From Bufo bufo (Eukaryota > Chordata > Amphibia > Anura > Bufonidae): a DNA stretch of 64,000 nucleotides. The notes beneath the pieces were generated by a model. It was not told where the DNA came from and made no database searches. It saw nothing but the letters and a program-made list of their open reading frames with translations. The first letter of the stretch is position 1, and every line of letters starts with the position of its first letter. Below, in pieces: positions 45,212-57,072 of the stretch. The DNA is taken from contig NC_053392.1 of the NCBI RefSeq assembly GCF_905171765.1, positions 396,208,119 through 396,272,118 on the forward strand. The letters run 5' to 3'. The translations under genes were made by a program, and so were the position numbers.

Positions 45212-46094
45212 CCAGGGAGTGCAGCCATATTTGCAGGTTAAACTCAAGCTAAACATAATGTCATTACAGTTTGGTTTATGCGGTCAGTCATATCAGTCAG
45301 GCGGATTTTCTGTTTCCCTGCATAGAAGAAAATGGAGCCCAACACATCCATATTTCCTATATGAGGCAAGTATGGCTCCTGAATAGGGAAAACACCCAAT
45401 ATTCTCTATTTTAGTCGATAGAGAGTAGTCATGCGACTCATGCATGTCTAATCCCACCTCCTTTCTAGTCTGTACAGCGGTGTACACAGGACCCTCATCC
45501 TAGTGATCGCCCCCTGATCATGAGATAATACGGGATTGTTAGGCTTGGCAGCATGGCGAGCTCTCGTCAGCGTATAGATGCTGTTATTCTATCAGTATGT
45601 GATGAGAACATGGTCTGAATGCGCACTTACACAGCAGGGGGCCTTCAGCTACAGATCCAGCGGTTCTACACAGCACGAGCTCCTCCAATTTACAGCAATC
45701 AGCGCTAGTCGTACATTTCTGCCAGCTCTTCAGCAACCCCGCGTTTAAAATGAATTTTAATGTGCTATCTGTGATGCATAGGTAACACTTGCCGCAGTGG
45801 ACTCATGGCAGATTGTAATCTTGGAGACGTTTGCTTCTCGTGCCTGGTCCGAGGAAAGCTTCATACCATTTGCTGTTTACTGTCTGGAAAAGTATTCCAT
45901 GTGCAGGGCTCACAGCAAGGGTCCATCCTTCACAATTCTGACCATGTGAAGGTCTAAACCATCAAAGCTTCTGCTAGGAACACTTGCTGTCAGGGAATAT
46001 AAACACTTTTGGTTACATCCAGAAGCTGGAAACCAGTCCTGATCACATCTGACTGAAAGGTTTGGGGCTCGTTAAGTAGCCAGCCTTTTACAAT
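45212..46094. other. Intronic, no feature recognised
   Basis: No paired ends, tandem repeat or coding signal. Confidence 0.5.
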
Positions 46095-46136
46095 GAACCT
46101 CCTGACGAAGCTGAGGCGAAACGCGCGTTGGGGTTT
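46095..46136 (+). ncRNA. Hammerhead ribozyme-like motif with palindromic stem III
   Basis: Stem I GAACCTC (46095-46101) pairs with GGGGTTT (46130-46136) over seven positions including two G-U. Core CTGACGA (46102-46108), unpaired A, a weak two-base hairpin GC-TGAG-GC (46110-46117), GAAA (46118-46121), then CGCGCG and TT, so ACGCGCGT is self-complementary and could pair between two molecules; GUU would be the cleavage triplet. Core bases are intact but stem II is short. Confidence 0.5.
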
Positions 46137-47517
46137 CCAGCCTGTCCTGTGCCTGTTGTCTCTGCCCTCCATCATGTCTCTTGGTATGTTATGATTTTGC
46201 ACCAGGTGCCTATGGGCGAGGTTTGCTTATAGCCGTTATTAGATGGTTTGGTGTATGGGGACTTATTTATTTGAGTACTTCAGATAGATACTATTTTACT
46301 TTTTGCTGCCATTTGTGTATCATTAAAGGCCCTACACCTATATACTCGCTTAGCGGCTATGCAATGGAGCGATGATCACAGTTATTTTTAGTGGTTAGCA
46401 CCTGACACCACTTACCTGTGAATCACCCCATTGCATACTATACATACATCTGACATGTGTTCCACCTTTTTGGCGGGTTACTGAGACACTGGCCCTGCGG
46501 CTTCTGTTCCCAGGGAGGAAATTAACCAGCCAAGTTGAATTTTGCCCAGCATTAGGCTACATTCACATGACCGTATTTTTGGTGCACATCCAATTTGCAT
46601 TTTTTGAGGATCACGCACGGACCCATTCATTTATGGGGCCACACAAAGTGTAGAGAACTCATCAATGCGGCTGCGGTGACTAAATTTCAGTCATCTTCTA
46701 AGAACTTTCCTTACATGACATACTTTAAAGAAGTGAATGCAACAAAACCACCAAACTTGTTCTCTTTTCCGTGTACATAGGGTCTGAGCTGACTGTCTCT
46801 TCTCTATTCTCCCTTCTGCTTTGTGAATTTTTTTCCAGACAGACTCGAGAGCTAGACAGGAGAAGCTAAATTATGGGGATCCGAGGAGGAACCAGTTTTC
46901 TCATACAGTAGTCACTGACTAATGCAATTTATTGTCTTTTTAAGGAAGGGTCATAAAGAACTCTTTTCTAGGAGTGGCGAGGCTAAGATGTCGGTACAGG
47001 TTGTGCCTCCTTTATTGTAATACTTTGGGGTTGAGTAAGTTAAAATAATTTCGTAATGTCACCATGACAGTATAAAAAATTATGCCAGGCTTCTCTGGAA
47101 TGGTCCTGGCATGCAACAAGCGGGATCTCCCTGCACTGGACAGAAAAGTGCAGCAGCACGTCCCTTGTTTCCACAGGGCAATGCGCTACTGGTGAAGCAT
47201 CAATAATGCGATTACCCAACAAACTACCATTTTGCTTGATTGTGAATGGCAGGACCTTTACATGGGCTAAGTAACAGGAACAAGCGTTTGTAGGAATGTT
47301 AGTTCCCGATAATCGGCCCAATCCGTGGACAGTGTAAAATGACCCTTAGACAACAGGAGAAACTATGAAGCTTTATAAGAGGAGCCGTAGTAATCTCTAA
47401 TCCCCATACTGTGGAGGTGATTGCTGCATGTACATGCCGCTCTTCACCTCACCAACAAGCAGGCAGTATCGGGAAGAACGCTTCCTTTCTGACAATCGAC
47501 TATTCACTTAAAGGGGT
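46137..47517. other. Intronic, no gene; a lone MITE end at about 46553
   Basis: 'attaggctacattcacatgaccgtattttt' near 46550 is the left end of the Harbinger-like family without a partner. Elsewhere nothing is supported. Confidence 0.45.
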
Positions 47518-48071
47518 TTTCCCGGAATTTAGAAAATTACAATTCTTAAATATTACTTTATTATAAATATGTTCCCAAATACCTTTCATTAGTTATAATG
47601 GCTTGTTTTTTCTGGGGAGAAATAATCAGGGGCAATAAAATGTCCGTCATCCTATTATTACACACAAAACCTGTCCTAATCAAACAGGAGGAGAATTTTC
47701 TTCACAACACTGAGCAAAAGAGCTGCCTCACCTTTCCTCTCTGCTCTACTTGTCAGGGATTATGATCCTGAATACAGATAAGATCTTCAGCTGAATCTCT
47801 GTAGAAATGAAGTTCATGAGGAGACATGAAGTACAGAGAGGACAGACAGTGTTAATGTGGGGCTGTGGTAATGGAGACTGCATACAAAAGCTGCTGCTCA
47901 TTATACACATCCCCACCTCCTCTCTGTTCTTCATGTCTCTGCATGAGTTCTATTCCTACAGAGATTCAGCTGAAGATCATATTAAATTGTATTCAGAATC
48001 ATAATCTCTGACAAGTAAGTGAGGAGGATGAGGCAGCTCTTTACCTCAGTGTGGTGAAGTAACTTGTCCTG

Positions 48072-49575
48072 CTGTGTGAGGTTGGATCTCCTTAGTGAAA
48101 ATGTGCTTATTACCCTCCCTGAATTATATTCTGTGGAATGCACCGTCAATAATCCCCCAAAAAATATTCAAAATAATTGCCAGTCTTTTAATGGATTTGA
48201 TATGGCGAGGGAAAAAACCAAGGATAAAAGCACAAATATTGTATATTCATGAGAGGGAGGGGTGACTATCAGTCCCAGACTTGGAACTATATTTTATTTC
48301 CGGCCATATAAAAAACATGATAACGTGGAGTAACACGCAAAGATATAAGTCCATGATAGTAGGGATTAATGCGAGGTTGGAGAACTGTACTATCTTTCAG
48401 CACATAGAAGCAGGTGTGTTGGCACAACAGGGAAGTAGAAAGACACCGCTGTTTGAGCTGATGGAAAAGGTTTGGAAGGAAGCAAGGGCCTTCTCGACCC
48501 AGGCTGGACTACATGCTGACACCATACTGTGGCATAATACCCATTTAATAGAATTAAAAGAAATTGAACAAGAGGTTTGGTGGAGGCATGGAGTCTATAA
48601 ACTGGGCCAGGTATGGAGGCAGGGCGATATAATATATGAAGATCTTAAAAAGGAGTATGGTCTGGGTAATACAGAACTGTGGTTTTTCCACTTACAAATA
48701 AAACAAGTATTGAGAAAGCTGCTGGGGCGGGGTACATTGATATCTACCCTTCCGCAGCCGTTAGCTGACATTTCTGGTTTAAAAACAGGGGGGAAATTAG
48801 TCTCTAAAATATACCAATGTCTGTTAAAACAAAAGACTAAGAGGATAGCAGTAAACAGCTTAATGTATAAATGGCAAGATGCCATAATCCCCAGCGAGAA
48901 GAATTCTGGGATTTGGCTATACAGGGGAAAAATAGAATTTCAAAGAACTTTCCCATAGAATTACCCAATTCAACATACTATATCGCCTTTATTATTCCCC
49001 CAAGTTTTTAATGAAGTGTTACAAACCCAAAGTCTTCAGATGTTTAAAGTGCGGGGAGATAGGGGTGGATGATATTCACATACTCTGGACATGTCTGAAG
49101 ATCCAGGAGTTCTGGAGAAAAGTCAGAGATAGAATAGAGCAATACCATCAAAGTCCCTAGCCAATTCGAGATATGTATACTGGGAGTGATGGAGAAAATG
49201 GATATCTCTCAACATCGAGAAATAGCTTCCAAATTACTTTTTCAAGCTAGGAGGTGTATTATCCGATATTGGGGAGGTAGTGCTGTACCCACGATCATGG
49301 AATGGGAGAATTTGGTTAGATTTTCATTGGTTTGTGAGGAAGCTTATCTGGTAAACAATAAGAAAAAATATAGATTCTCTAGAATATGGCAGAAATGGGA
49401 GAGGATGACTAGAGTGTGTTGTTTTTTTTTTTTTAAAGCGGCCAACGAATAAGGGGGGCGGGTGGGATGATGGGATGTAAGTCTTATTAAATGATATTAA
49501 ATTAAATGTTTGTAAAAATGAATTTGTATGTTAAAAAACAATAAATATTAAATAAAAAATAAAAAAATAATAAAA
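48072..49575 (+). mobile_element. 5'-truncated L1-like LINE with 11-bp TSD
   Basis: The duplication AACTTGTCCTG lies at 48061-48071 and 49576-49586. The insert ends in an A-rich tail (ttaaaaaacaataaatatta, then further A/T-rich sequence) and starts mid-ORF: the signature of target-primed reverse transcription. Length 1,504 bp. Confidence 0.9.
48080..49450 (+). pseudogene. L1/Tx1-type ORF2 C-terminus, broken
   Basis: Only the region after the reverse transcriptase domain is left. Readable pieces in three frames: FKIIASLLMDLIWRGKKPRI near 48160-48220; an open frame 48281-48958 beginning ELYFISGHIKNM and containing TELWFFHLQIKQVL and SKIYQCLLKQK; then KCGEIGVDDIHILWTCLKIQ near 49045-49105, matching the cysteine/histidine motif followed by 'FW' found at the end of L1-clade ORF2. 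At least three frame changes and stops (for example after HQSP near 49160) disable it. The full protein would be an endonuclease plus reverse transcriptase; neither catalytic domain is in this copy. Clade placement (L1 or Tx1) is by motif recall only. Confidence 0.7.
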
Positions 49576-49732
49576 AACTTGTCCTGATGTCTGATTAGGA
49601 CGGCGGCCATTTTACTTCTCCTAATGATTGCTCCCTAGACAAAACAAGCCATTATAACTAATGAAAGGTATTTGGGAATATATTTATAATTTAAGTATTT
49701 TCATTTTCTTAATTCCCGGAGAACCCCTTTAA

Positions 49733-50436
49733 GTAGAAGGCCTATCGGTGTGAATGAGGTCTCACTATAGTATATAGTATGTGTAGTCTGTATTCGCCTC
49801 TGCAAGCTAGTTAATTATAGTTCTTGGTTTTTGTGTGTTTTCTTATCATCTGCAGGCAGCATTTTAAGACTGGTATATCTTTCACTAAATATAAAAGTCT
49901 TTGTTAATTCAGGTAAAAAAATTGTTAAGCTGTTCTGTGCATATATAACCTGTCTTATAGAGAGGCGTAATGTAATCTATTCTGAAGTGTACCTTTTATA
50001 TTGACTGAAATGTAAGCAGATTTGATCCGGTGAACAGGAAGGAAATATCTGCGGAATAAGTAAGTGCTATAAACCGCTGTGTAAAGGAGTCATGCTGTCT
50101 TCTTGTGATTCACCAGATCTGTCCAGAGCGATCCCAGATGAAGGCGTACAGCACGTTCTTAAGATTATCCTGCACAATGTATAGCCATTGGCCCAGTTAG
50201 TATTTGGGGTACGTTATAGAATTTACACCATGAGATGAATTAGATGTGTCACATAGTGATTATAATGATAAGATACCTGCAGCCGGTATATTCGGTGCCA
50301 TAGTTCACATATCTAGTACAGTATATAAATAAAGTGGTATCGATAAGTCACTTTTCTGTCTCTGTGAACAATTAGTGCACAGAGCGGCTGCTAGATACCT
50401 GAAGGATGACGGCTGCCTCGATCCGAATAAACATGC
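49733..50436. other. Intronic, no feature recognised
   Basis: Nothing supported. Confidence 0.5.
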
Positions 50437-51013
50437 ATATGTGTATAAAGATAGTTACGGTACCAGCGCTGGGATGAAAGAAGTGGAACGCAAAAAATAT
50501 ATAAAATAGCTAATACCTGTCCTGATGGATGGCTGCTCGAAGCTGCTGTGGTGCAGAGAGATTCTTCAAACCATCGATGATGCAGGGCAGGTTGCAGTGC
50601 TTCTTGCTCGACTTCGAAAAAAGCGCGCGCAGCTCCGGCCGGTAGCTGGCGTGCGCATGAAGGAGCGTGTTGGTAAGGGATTCCGGAGTGTGACGTCACA
50701 CCTGTCCTACGGAAACTGCAAAGGACCAAAAAAAACAATCAACAAACAAAACAACGAAGCCTACGAAATCCCTTACCAACACGCACCTTCGTGCGCACGC
50801 CAGCTACCGGCTGGAGCTGCGCGCGCTTTTTTCGAAGTCGAGCAAGAAGCACTGCAACCTGCCCTGCATCATCGATGGTTTGAAGAATCTCTCTGCACCA
50901 CAGCAGCTTCGAGCAGCCATCCATCGGGACAGGTATTAGCTATTTTATATATTTTTTGCGCTCCACTTCTTTCCATCCCAGCGCTGGTACCGTAATTATC
51001 TTTATACACATAT
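50437..51013. mobile_element. Foldback element, 246/247-bp arms, 84-bp spacer
   Basis: Arms 50437-50682 and 50767-51013 are reverse complements with few changes (atgtgtataaagatag at the outer ends, ttggtaagggatt at the inner ends). The spacer 50683-50766 has TGACGTCA (50691) and an A-rich run. No clear target duplication. ORFs on both strands mirror each other and have no domain. Confidence 0.93.
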
Positions 51014-52019
51014 CTTGTACAGTACCTTGGGAAGCTCCAGTAGGAGTTCAGGGTGGCTCATGGGTGCCTAATGAATGAGCCCAGTCTGAATGTAGGCGCT
51101 GAAGACCTTACTGATGTGTCAGGCAGCATTGTATAAGATAACAAATTGGAAACTGTCCTATTGTGTACATAGTAATGGATTTAGTTATAGGAGATTCATG
51201 GTTGTACAGACTGTGTATACGGATTTTACCTAATTCTCTGGAATGCTGCTTAGGAGATTATGTCCTTTCCTTCCGCTGCTTCTTTTCCTACTTTTCATGT
51301 AGCTTTTTCATTATGTTACATACGGTGGATAGGTGATAGATGAGATATATAGATATTATGCTGTTTATTATCTTTATGGTTGTGTGACATCTTTTTACTT
51401 CACGTGCCCCAAGAGCACTGCTCGGAGCCACATCGGTATGTAGGTACACAGTCATTGGTTATGGATCATGGCCTTTTCTCCCTTGATGCTTGAGTATGGA
51501 TGATGAGGATGGAATCCCTGCTTTCTGACCACTGTAAAAGATTTAACGTTGTAGTATGTGAGACAGTAGTGATGAAAAAATCTGCCCAATGTAGAAACAT
51601 AAGTATAGAATTTCTCCTAAACTCCAGATCCAATAGAGGCACTCATGTCCTTTTGTTCTCTGTTCAAAATTGATACACGCAATGAAGCTTCAGAAGATGA
51701 TTGCATTTCCTTCATGCATTAAAATTCATGACATGGGCTTGTCTCTCCTTGAAAGCTCGGAACGGGTTGTTACATTTTCGGTTCCCTTTGATATTGCGAT
51801 TATCAGCATATGAGCTGTATTAAAAAAATTAAAAAAAAATTAAATAAAAAGTCCCTAAACTGATTTCAATTGTTGTCACCACAACAGATCAGCCAATACG
51901 ATTTTTCTGATCTAACAGGGTGATCTGCCACAAATGTAAATGACATTGCTACAAATGTTTGTGTCTCTCACTGATCTTTGACTAAATAGCGTTTTTTGTA
52001 TATTGAAATCCTGATGAAA
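51014..52019. other. Intronic, no feature recognised
   Basis: AT-rich, nothing supported. Confidence 0.5.
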
Positions 52020-52750
52020 ATCGGACATCATTCCGTACATGACAATCTCTTTCTAACAAAGCTAGAACCAGACCTGTACCTCACATGGATCCAGAGATCT
52101 CCCCATTCATTGCTCTAATTTCTTTACTAGATTAAACTTTACTTTATCAGGGGACATGTCCTTTCTGTTGCAGCTCTTTCCCTGCAACCACCTCAGCTTC
52201 TAACAAAACATATGGCTAGTGGCAGTTGAAGATTTATGGCTTGTTACCACGACCGTTTGTATTTTGCGGTCTGCAAAAAACTGATCCGCAAAAAATACGG
52301 ATGACGTCAATATGCATTCCGTATTTTGCAGAACGGAACAGCTGGCCCCTAATAGAACAGTACTATCCTTGTCCGTAATGCGGACAATAATAGGACATGT
52401 TCTATTGAAATACGGACATATGGAAACGGAATGCACTCGGAGTACCTTCCATTTTTTTTGTGGACCCATTGAAATGAATGGTTCCATATACGGTCTGCAA
52501 AAAGACCCGGAATGAACACGGAAAGAAAATAAGTTTGTGTGCATGAGCCCTTAAACTGAACTTGTGTGACTGCCTCAGTGAGGTGGATGGAGAAATAAGG
52601 GAAAAAAAACAAACAGCAGGTGGCATTATACAGATGCATTTTATTGAATAGCTCAGTGGCTTTAATACTTTTTTTTATTTACATGCAATTGCAAAAATAT
52701 TCTGATCTATTGCTGGTTTGAAAAGTATGGACATGGGACGACCCCTTTAA
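52020..52750 (+). mobile_element. 'GCGCCACCTGC'-family TTAA MITE split by a Harbinger-like MITE
   Basis: Outer pieces 52020-52230 and 52553-52750 match 61133-61510: tgacaatctctttctaac, aggtggcattatacagatgc, atttacatgcaattgcaaaa, and the end gacgacccctttaa. The insert at about 52238-52552 starts gttaccacgaccgtttgtat and ends gtgtgcatgagccctta, with inner cgcaaaaaatacggatgacg words and hairpins. Confidence 0.75.
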
Positions 52751-53173
52751 ATAGTTTGTCTAGCATTAGCAAAACATGGCTGATTTCCTCCAAAAACAGC
52801 GTTACACCTGTCTACAAGTTCACATAATGTGGCTTTATTATTTGGGAGTGTAGGCTGTTGCCATATTTCTAGGGTAGTTAAAGGGAGTCTGTCAGCAGTT
52901 TTGACCATGCTTAACTGTTGACAGCACTAGGTTAAGCCTGGACCGAGCAGTACAAGCATACTGTTGTGAAGCTTTTCTCATCTGGAGTAGTGTGACTATG
53001 AAGTTTTATTCTGCAGATTCTGCTATATAAGTGCACTGCAGGTGGAGCTTCACTGTGAAGTGCTCTCTGTATTGAGCTGCTTCTCACCCCCTCCCCACTG
53101 TTCTGAGTAACAGCTGTAGTGGTCTTCTGGTTGGATACTATAGGGAGGGGCTGAGAAGTAGCTGCATAGTATA

Positions 53174-54214
53174 CACTCACCTAAATAATTATTAGGAACA
53201 CCCGTTCTATTTCTCATTAATGCAATTATCTAGTCAATCAATCACATGGAAGTTGCTTCAATGCATTTAGGGGGGTGGTCCTGGTCAAGACAATCTCCTG
53301 AACTCCAAACTGAATGTCAGAATGGGAAAGAAAGGTGATTTAAGCAATTTTGAGTGTGGCATGGTTGTTGGTGCCAGACGGGCCGGTCTGAGTATTTCAC
53401 AATCTGCTCAGTTACTGGGATTTTCACGCACAACCATTTCTAGGGCTTACAAAGAATGGTGTGAAAAGGGAAAAACATCCAGTATGCGGCAGTCCTGTGG
53501 GCGAAAATGCCTTGTGGATGCTAGAGGTCAGAGGAGAATGGGCCGACTGATTCAAGCTGATAGAAGAGCAACGTTGACTGAAATAACCACTCGTTACAAC
53601 CGAGGTATGCAGCAAAGCATTTGTGAAGCCACAACACGCACAACCTTGAGGCGGATGGGCTACAACAGCAGAAGACCCCACCAGGTACCACTCATCTCCA
53701 CTACAAATAGGAAAAAGAGGCTACAATTTGCACAAGCTCACCAAAATTGGACTGTTGAAGACTGGAAAAATGTTGCCTGGTCTGATGAGTCTCGATTTCT
53801 GTTGAGACATTCAAATGGTAGAGTCCGAATTTGGCGTAAACAGAATGAGAACATGTATCCATCCTCTGATGGCTACTTCCAGCAGGATAATGCACCATGT
53901 CACAAAGCTCGAATCATTTCAAATTGGTTTCTTGAACATGACAATGAGTTCACTGTACTAAAATGGCCCCCACAGTCACCAGATCTCAACCCAATAGAGC
54001 ATCTTTGGGATGTGGTGGAATGGGAGCTTCGTGCCCTGGATGTGCATCCCTCAAATCTCCATCAACTGCAAGATGCTATCCTATCAATATGGGCCAAAGA
54101 ATGCTATCAGCACCTTGTTGAATCAATGCCACGTAGAATTAAGGCAGTTCTGAAGGCAAAAGGGGGTCCAACACCGTATTAGTATGGTGTTCCTAATAAT
54201 TCTTTAGGTGAGTG
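53174..54214 (+). mobile_element. Internally deleted Tc1-like element, copy 2 (1,041 bp)
   Basis: Terminal repeats CACTCACCTAAATAATTATT and AATAATTCTTTAGGTGAGTG differ at a single position; TA on both sides (53172-53173 and 54215-54216). Same family as 27158-28052 but with a smaller deletion. Inserted in a TTAA MITE. Confidence 0.95.
53322..54182 (+). pseudogene. Tc1-like transposase with in-frame internal deletion (286 aa, open frame)
   Basis: An uninterrupted frame from ATG 53322 to TAG 54180-54182. Order: bipartite HTH DNA-binding region (about residues 1-110), linker, first catalytic Asp in AWSDESRF (about residue 155), then YPSSDGYFQQDNAP with the second Asp (about 190), and [11 protein letters not shown] with the final Glu (about 225). 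Family members are usually about 340 residues with some 90 residues between the two Asp; here the spacing is about 35, so roughly 55-60 residues are missing in frame, probably by recombination between two YPSS-encoding words. A further nine bases are missing near 54096 relative to the sister copy. All three catalytic residues are present but the fold should not form, so I class it as inactive. It could still bind its terminal repeats. Confidence 0.85.
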
Positions 54215-54310
54215 TAATTCAGAGTGAAGCACCCCCTCCACTGTACTTGCAGGAGCAGAGTCTGGCAGAATAGAACTTTATATTCACACTACTCCTCATA
54301 ATAACATCTC

Positions 54311-55087
54311 CACAAAGGCTGTTTGTACTGCGCTCTACCTAGTGTTTAGTGTTTAGCATGCCTCTGCCTTCTAAGCATCCATATTCAAGATTTCCCTGCT
54401 CCACAGTAACTGGGAGAAGAAATTGAACACAATGCCATGTATGATAAGCACCTTATCATATACCTAATGAGTTTTGAGGTTCACTTCACACCCCCTAAAA
54501 TGTTGTGAAACTGGAGCGTTGTTAATATTACAGTCATCCGCTTCTCTTTGTCCTGTGAACCCCCCACTGCATGCAGCTGATTTGATAGGAATAAAATGTG
54601 ATGGAGAAATAAATGGATAAACGCTTGTCGCATAAGTAACGTGTTTTCATATTTTGTCCCAGAACCCCGCAGTCATTTTATTGAACTGTGAATGGATGGA
54701 TAAGTTTTCTATATTAAAAGAAAGCGAGCGGCCACAGAATTGATCTGTCTGCTTCTCATCCTCATTTCATTTCCAATTTATGAGTTCTTAGGATTAGGAG
54801 ATGTACTTTCTGCCCGGCTATAAAATATTGCAGTTTTCCATTCCCCTAGGAAAGAAAACAACCATTTCCCCTCCTATCTGTACAATATTCAAATAAACCT
54901 AGCCGTGTATGAAAATCTCTTCTGTGCATTTAGAAAAGCTGCCGCTTTCCCAGTGTTCCCTTAAACCTTAATTCTCTCCCATTCTTTCCACATTGCTTCC
55001 TCATTACTTCCACAAATTTACATCAGAATTAAAGGCCCCAATCCTGGAAGCAGAGCTCAGCGCTTCTAATGGGGGAAAGTCCATTTT
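54311..55087. other. Intronic, no feature recognised
   Basis: Nothing supported. Confidence 0.5.
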
Positions 55088-56115
55088 TTAAAGGGAATAT
55101 GTCACCTATTTTTCCTGCCAAATAAAACCAGATAATGAAACATATCTTTTTTTTCTAATCTGTTTTTATCTTCTAATTGAAGATTTTTTAAAGGGAGTCT
55201 GTCATCAGCATTTCACTTTTTTAACCCTTCCCATAGCTCCCTAGCATGCTTACATTTAATAAAAACGTTACCTCTGGCATCAATCCTGGACTTATAGAAC
55301 CATCAAAAACGATCTTTATAACTTATGCAAATGAGGGCTCACAAGTGCCCAGGGGCGGCGTTACACTCGTAGGTGCCCTGCTTGCTCAGCCTTTTCATTG
55401 CGTCCCCCCGCCCCTTCCTACCCTCCGCCCGCCCATCCTTTCCCTCTGACCGCCTTTCTACTAATTTGTTATTCCGAGATCCCGCGCCTGCACAGCCAGT
55501 CCGTCGGCCGGTGCATGCGCACTGCGATGCCCATTCCTTGTATGGCATCACAGTAATTAATGCGCATGCGCCGGCTTCGCACCGTTTAGTTACTGTGATG
55601 CGTTTTTGATGGTTCTATAAGTCCAGGATTGATGCCAGAGGTAACGTTTTTATTAAATGTAAGCATGCTAGGGAGCTATGGGAAGGGTTAAAAAAGTGAA
55701 ATGCTGATGACAGACTCCCTTTAAATTCTGTTTCCAGAACATGATTATGACTTCTATCAGAGAGTTTTCTAGGCATGTTCTATGCCCTGTATAGAAGTCA
55801 GGAATGAGAAGATAAACTGTAATATCATATATCGTGAATGATGGATGGAGGACCCTATGTTATCTATATGTAGGTGATATCTGGCATTGTAATCCTGCAT
55901 GTAATGATACGCAGATAACTCTACAGACCAAGAATTGACACCTGTTATTAGGCGTAGTGGCCAGTGCGAAAACTGCAGGATTTTAGAATTTCTTTAACCT
56001 ATGGATAATAACATGTAAAATTAAAAATAACATCAACAAAAATTATGTAAAAATATCTTTAACATAAAATTTGATTTAAACAATAGGTAATTTTCTGATC
56101 ACACCTTTCCTTTAA
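55088..56115. mobile_element. TTAA MITE split by a second TTAA MITE
   Basis: Left TTAAAGGGAATATGTCACCT at 55088 and right end tgatcacacctttcctttaa at 56115. The right part (55725-56115) includes gagttttctaggcatgttct and gcgaaaactgcaggatttta, shared with the composite element at 59507-61615. The inner MITE 55198-55724 interrupts it after about 110 bp. Confidence 0.75.
55198..55724. mobile_element. Foldback TTAA MITE (527 bp), about 125-bp arms
   Basis: TTAAAGGGAGTCTGTCATCA at the left, tgatgacagactccctttaa at the right; arms pair through agctccctagcatgcttaca and ggcatcaatcctggacttat to gttctataagtccaggattg. A C-rich centre contains 'caggggcggcg', possibly one more hAT end, and tgcgcatgcgccgg. 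Confidence 0.9.
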
Positions 56116-57060
56116 TCTCTTGAACGTGTGTCTTACATGTGAGTGGCTCTTGTATGGGTGTCTCATGCAAGTGTATCTCTTGCATATACAAGTTCCTTTA
56201 CAAGTGCGGTTCTCTGGTACATGAGGGTTGTATTTGTACCTTTCCTACACGTGTCTTTTATTATATATGATGCTAACACATCATCTCAATATGAGATAAA
56301 CTAATACGTGGAAAGAATACTGGACAATGTGGTGGAAACCTGTCATGTCTGGCGTGGGCAGCATGCATTTACAGTATATGTGTTGAAATTTTGCACACCA
56401 AGTGAGTAAGACTGATGTAGTAGAGCTGTATTTGTCATTTATCTTTTTGATCTGTTATGAAAGCTGTTCTGAGGAACGCCATGCACTACTGGCCAGTAGC
56501 ACAGACCATCTGTGGTGCCTCTGCATGACTACCTGCTATGCTGCTTTGCTGGTGCATGGCATACATTTTCTTTTATGGAATATTTAGATCTCCATGTAGA
56601 CTCAGAGGCACATAAAGATACTATCTATGCCCATACGGCCATATGCATTGGGCCTATTATGATTACCTGCAGTCCCATGTAATATCATAGATGGCACATA
56701 TCATGCCAGTTGACCTGTTATTTCAGTAGGCTGCCAAGCACACACAGCCATGTTTATCTCTGGGTGGAGACTCCATCTTGTCTATTAGGGAACTCTCTTG
56801 TTCATCAAACACAGATCTAATATCTGTGGTCATATTTAGCACCAAGAGAAGCGTCTCCCCGTGTGCTAGTCTCAGAAACCCCCATCTAATTTTTCGGACT
56901 TTGTGTAGTCTTTGTCTCTGCTTTCTTATTGCTGTCTGTGTCGTCCCAGTTTATTATTCAGTTTAGAAAAAAGATGGCCTGTGGGTACTAACTATACATT
57001 AAAGGATAGTACAGAGACCTTACTAACAACCTTTTCATACCTCAGCCTGCAACCTTGACA
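56116..57060. other. Intronic, no feature recognised
   Basis: Nothing supported. Confidence 0.5.
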
Positions 57061-57072
57061 AGAGGGCATAGT

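Larger units (their letters stand above)
47518..49732. mobile_element. Foldback TTAA MITE split by an L1-like insertion
   Basis: Left end TTAAAGGGGTTTTCCCGGAA; right end ttcccggagaacccctttaa. Arms pair well (ataaatatgttcccaaatac / gtatttgggaatatatttat; tagttataatggcttgtttt / aaaacaagccattataacta). A second pair of words inside (agaggacagacagtg / cacatccccacctcctctct region) flanks the centre. The element is interrupted at 48072-49575. Confidence 0.88.
52878..54310. mobile_element. TTAA MITE split by the second deleted Tc1 copy
   Basis: Left border TTAAAGGGAGTCTGTCAGCA. Words at 52985-53065 (ggagtagtgtgactatgaag, ttttattctgcagattctgc, agcttcactgtga) reappear inverted at 54219-54298 (tcagagtgaagcaccc, gcagagtctggcagaatag, tattcacactactcc). 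The outer right end is missing. Confidence 0.7.

Noticed and set aside
48281..48958. 225-residue frame as a host gene
   Set aside because: It lies between LINE target duplications and continues in other frames into L1-type motifs, so it is part of the retroelement.
50525..50995. 156-residue frame and its minus-strand counterpart with similar text
   Set aside because: Both come from the arms of the foldback element; similarity between strands reflects the inverted repeat.
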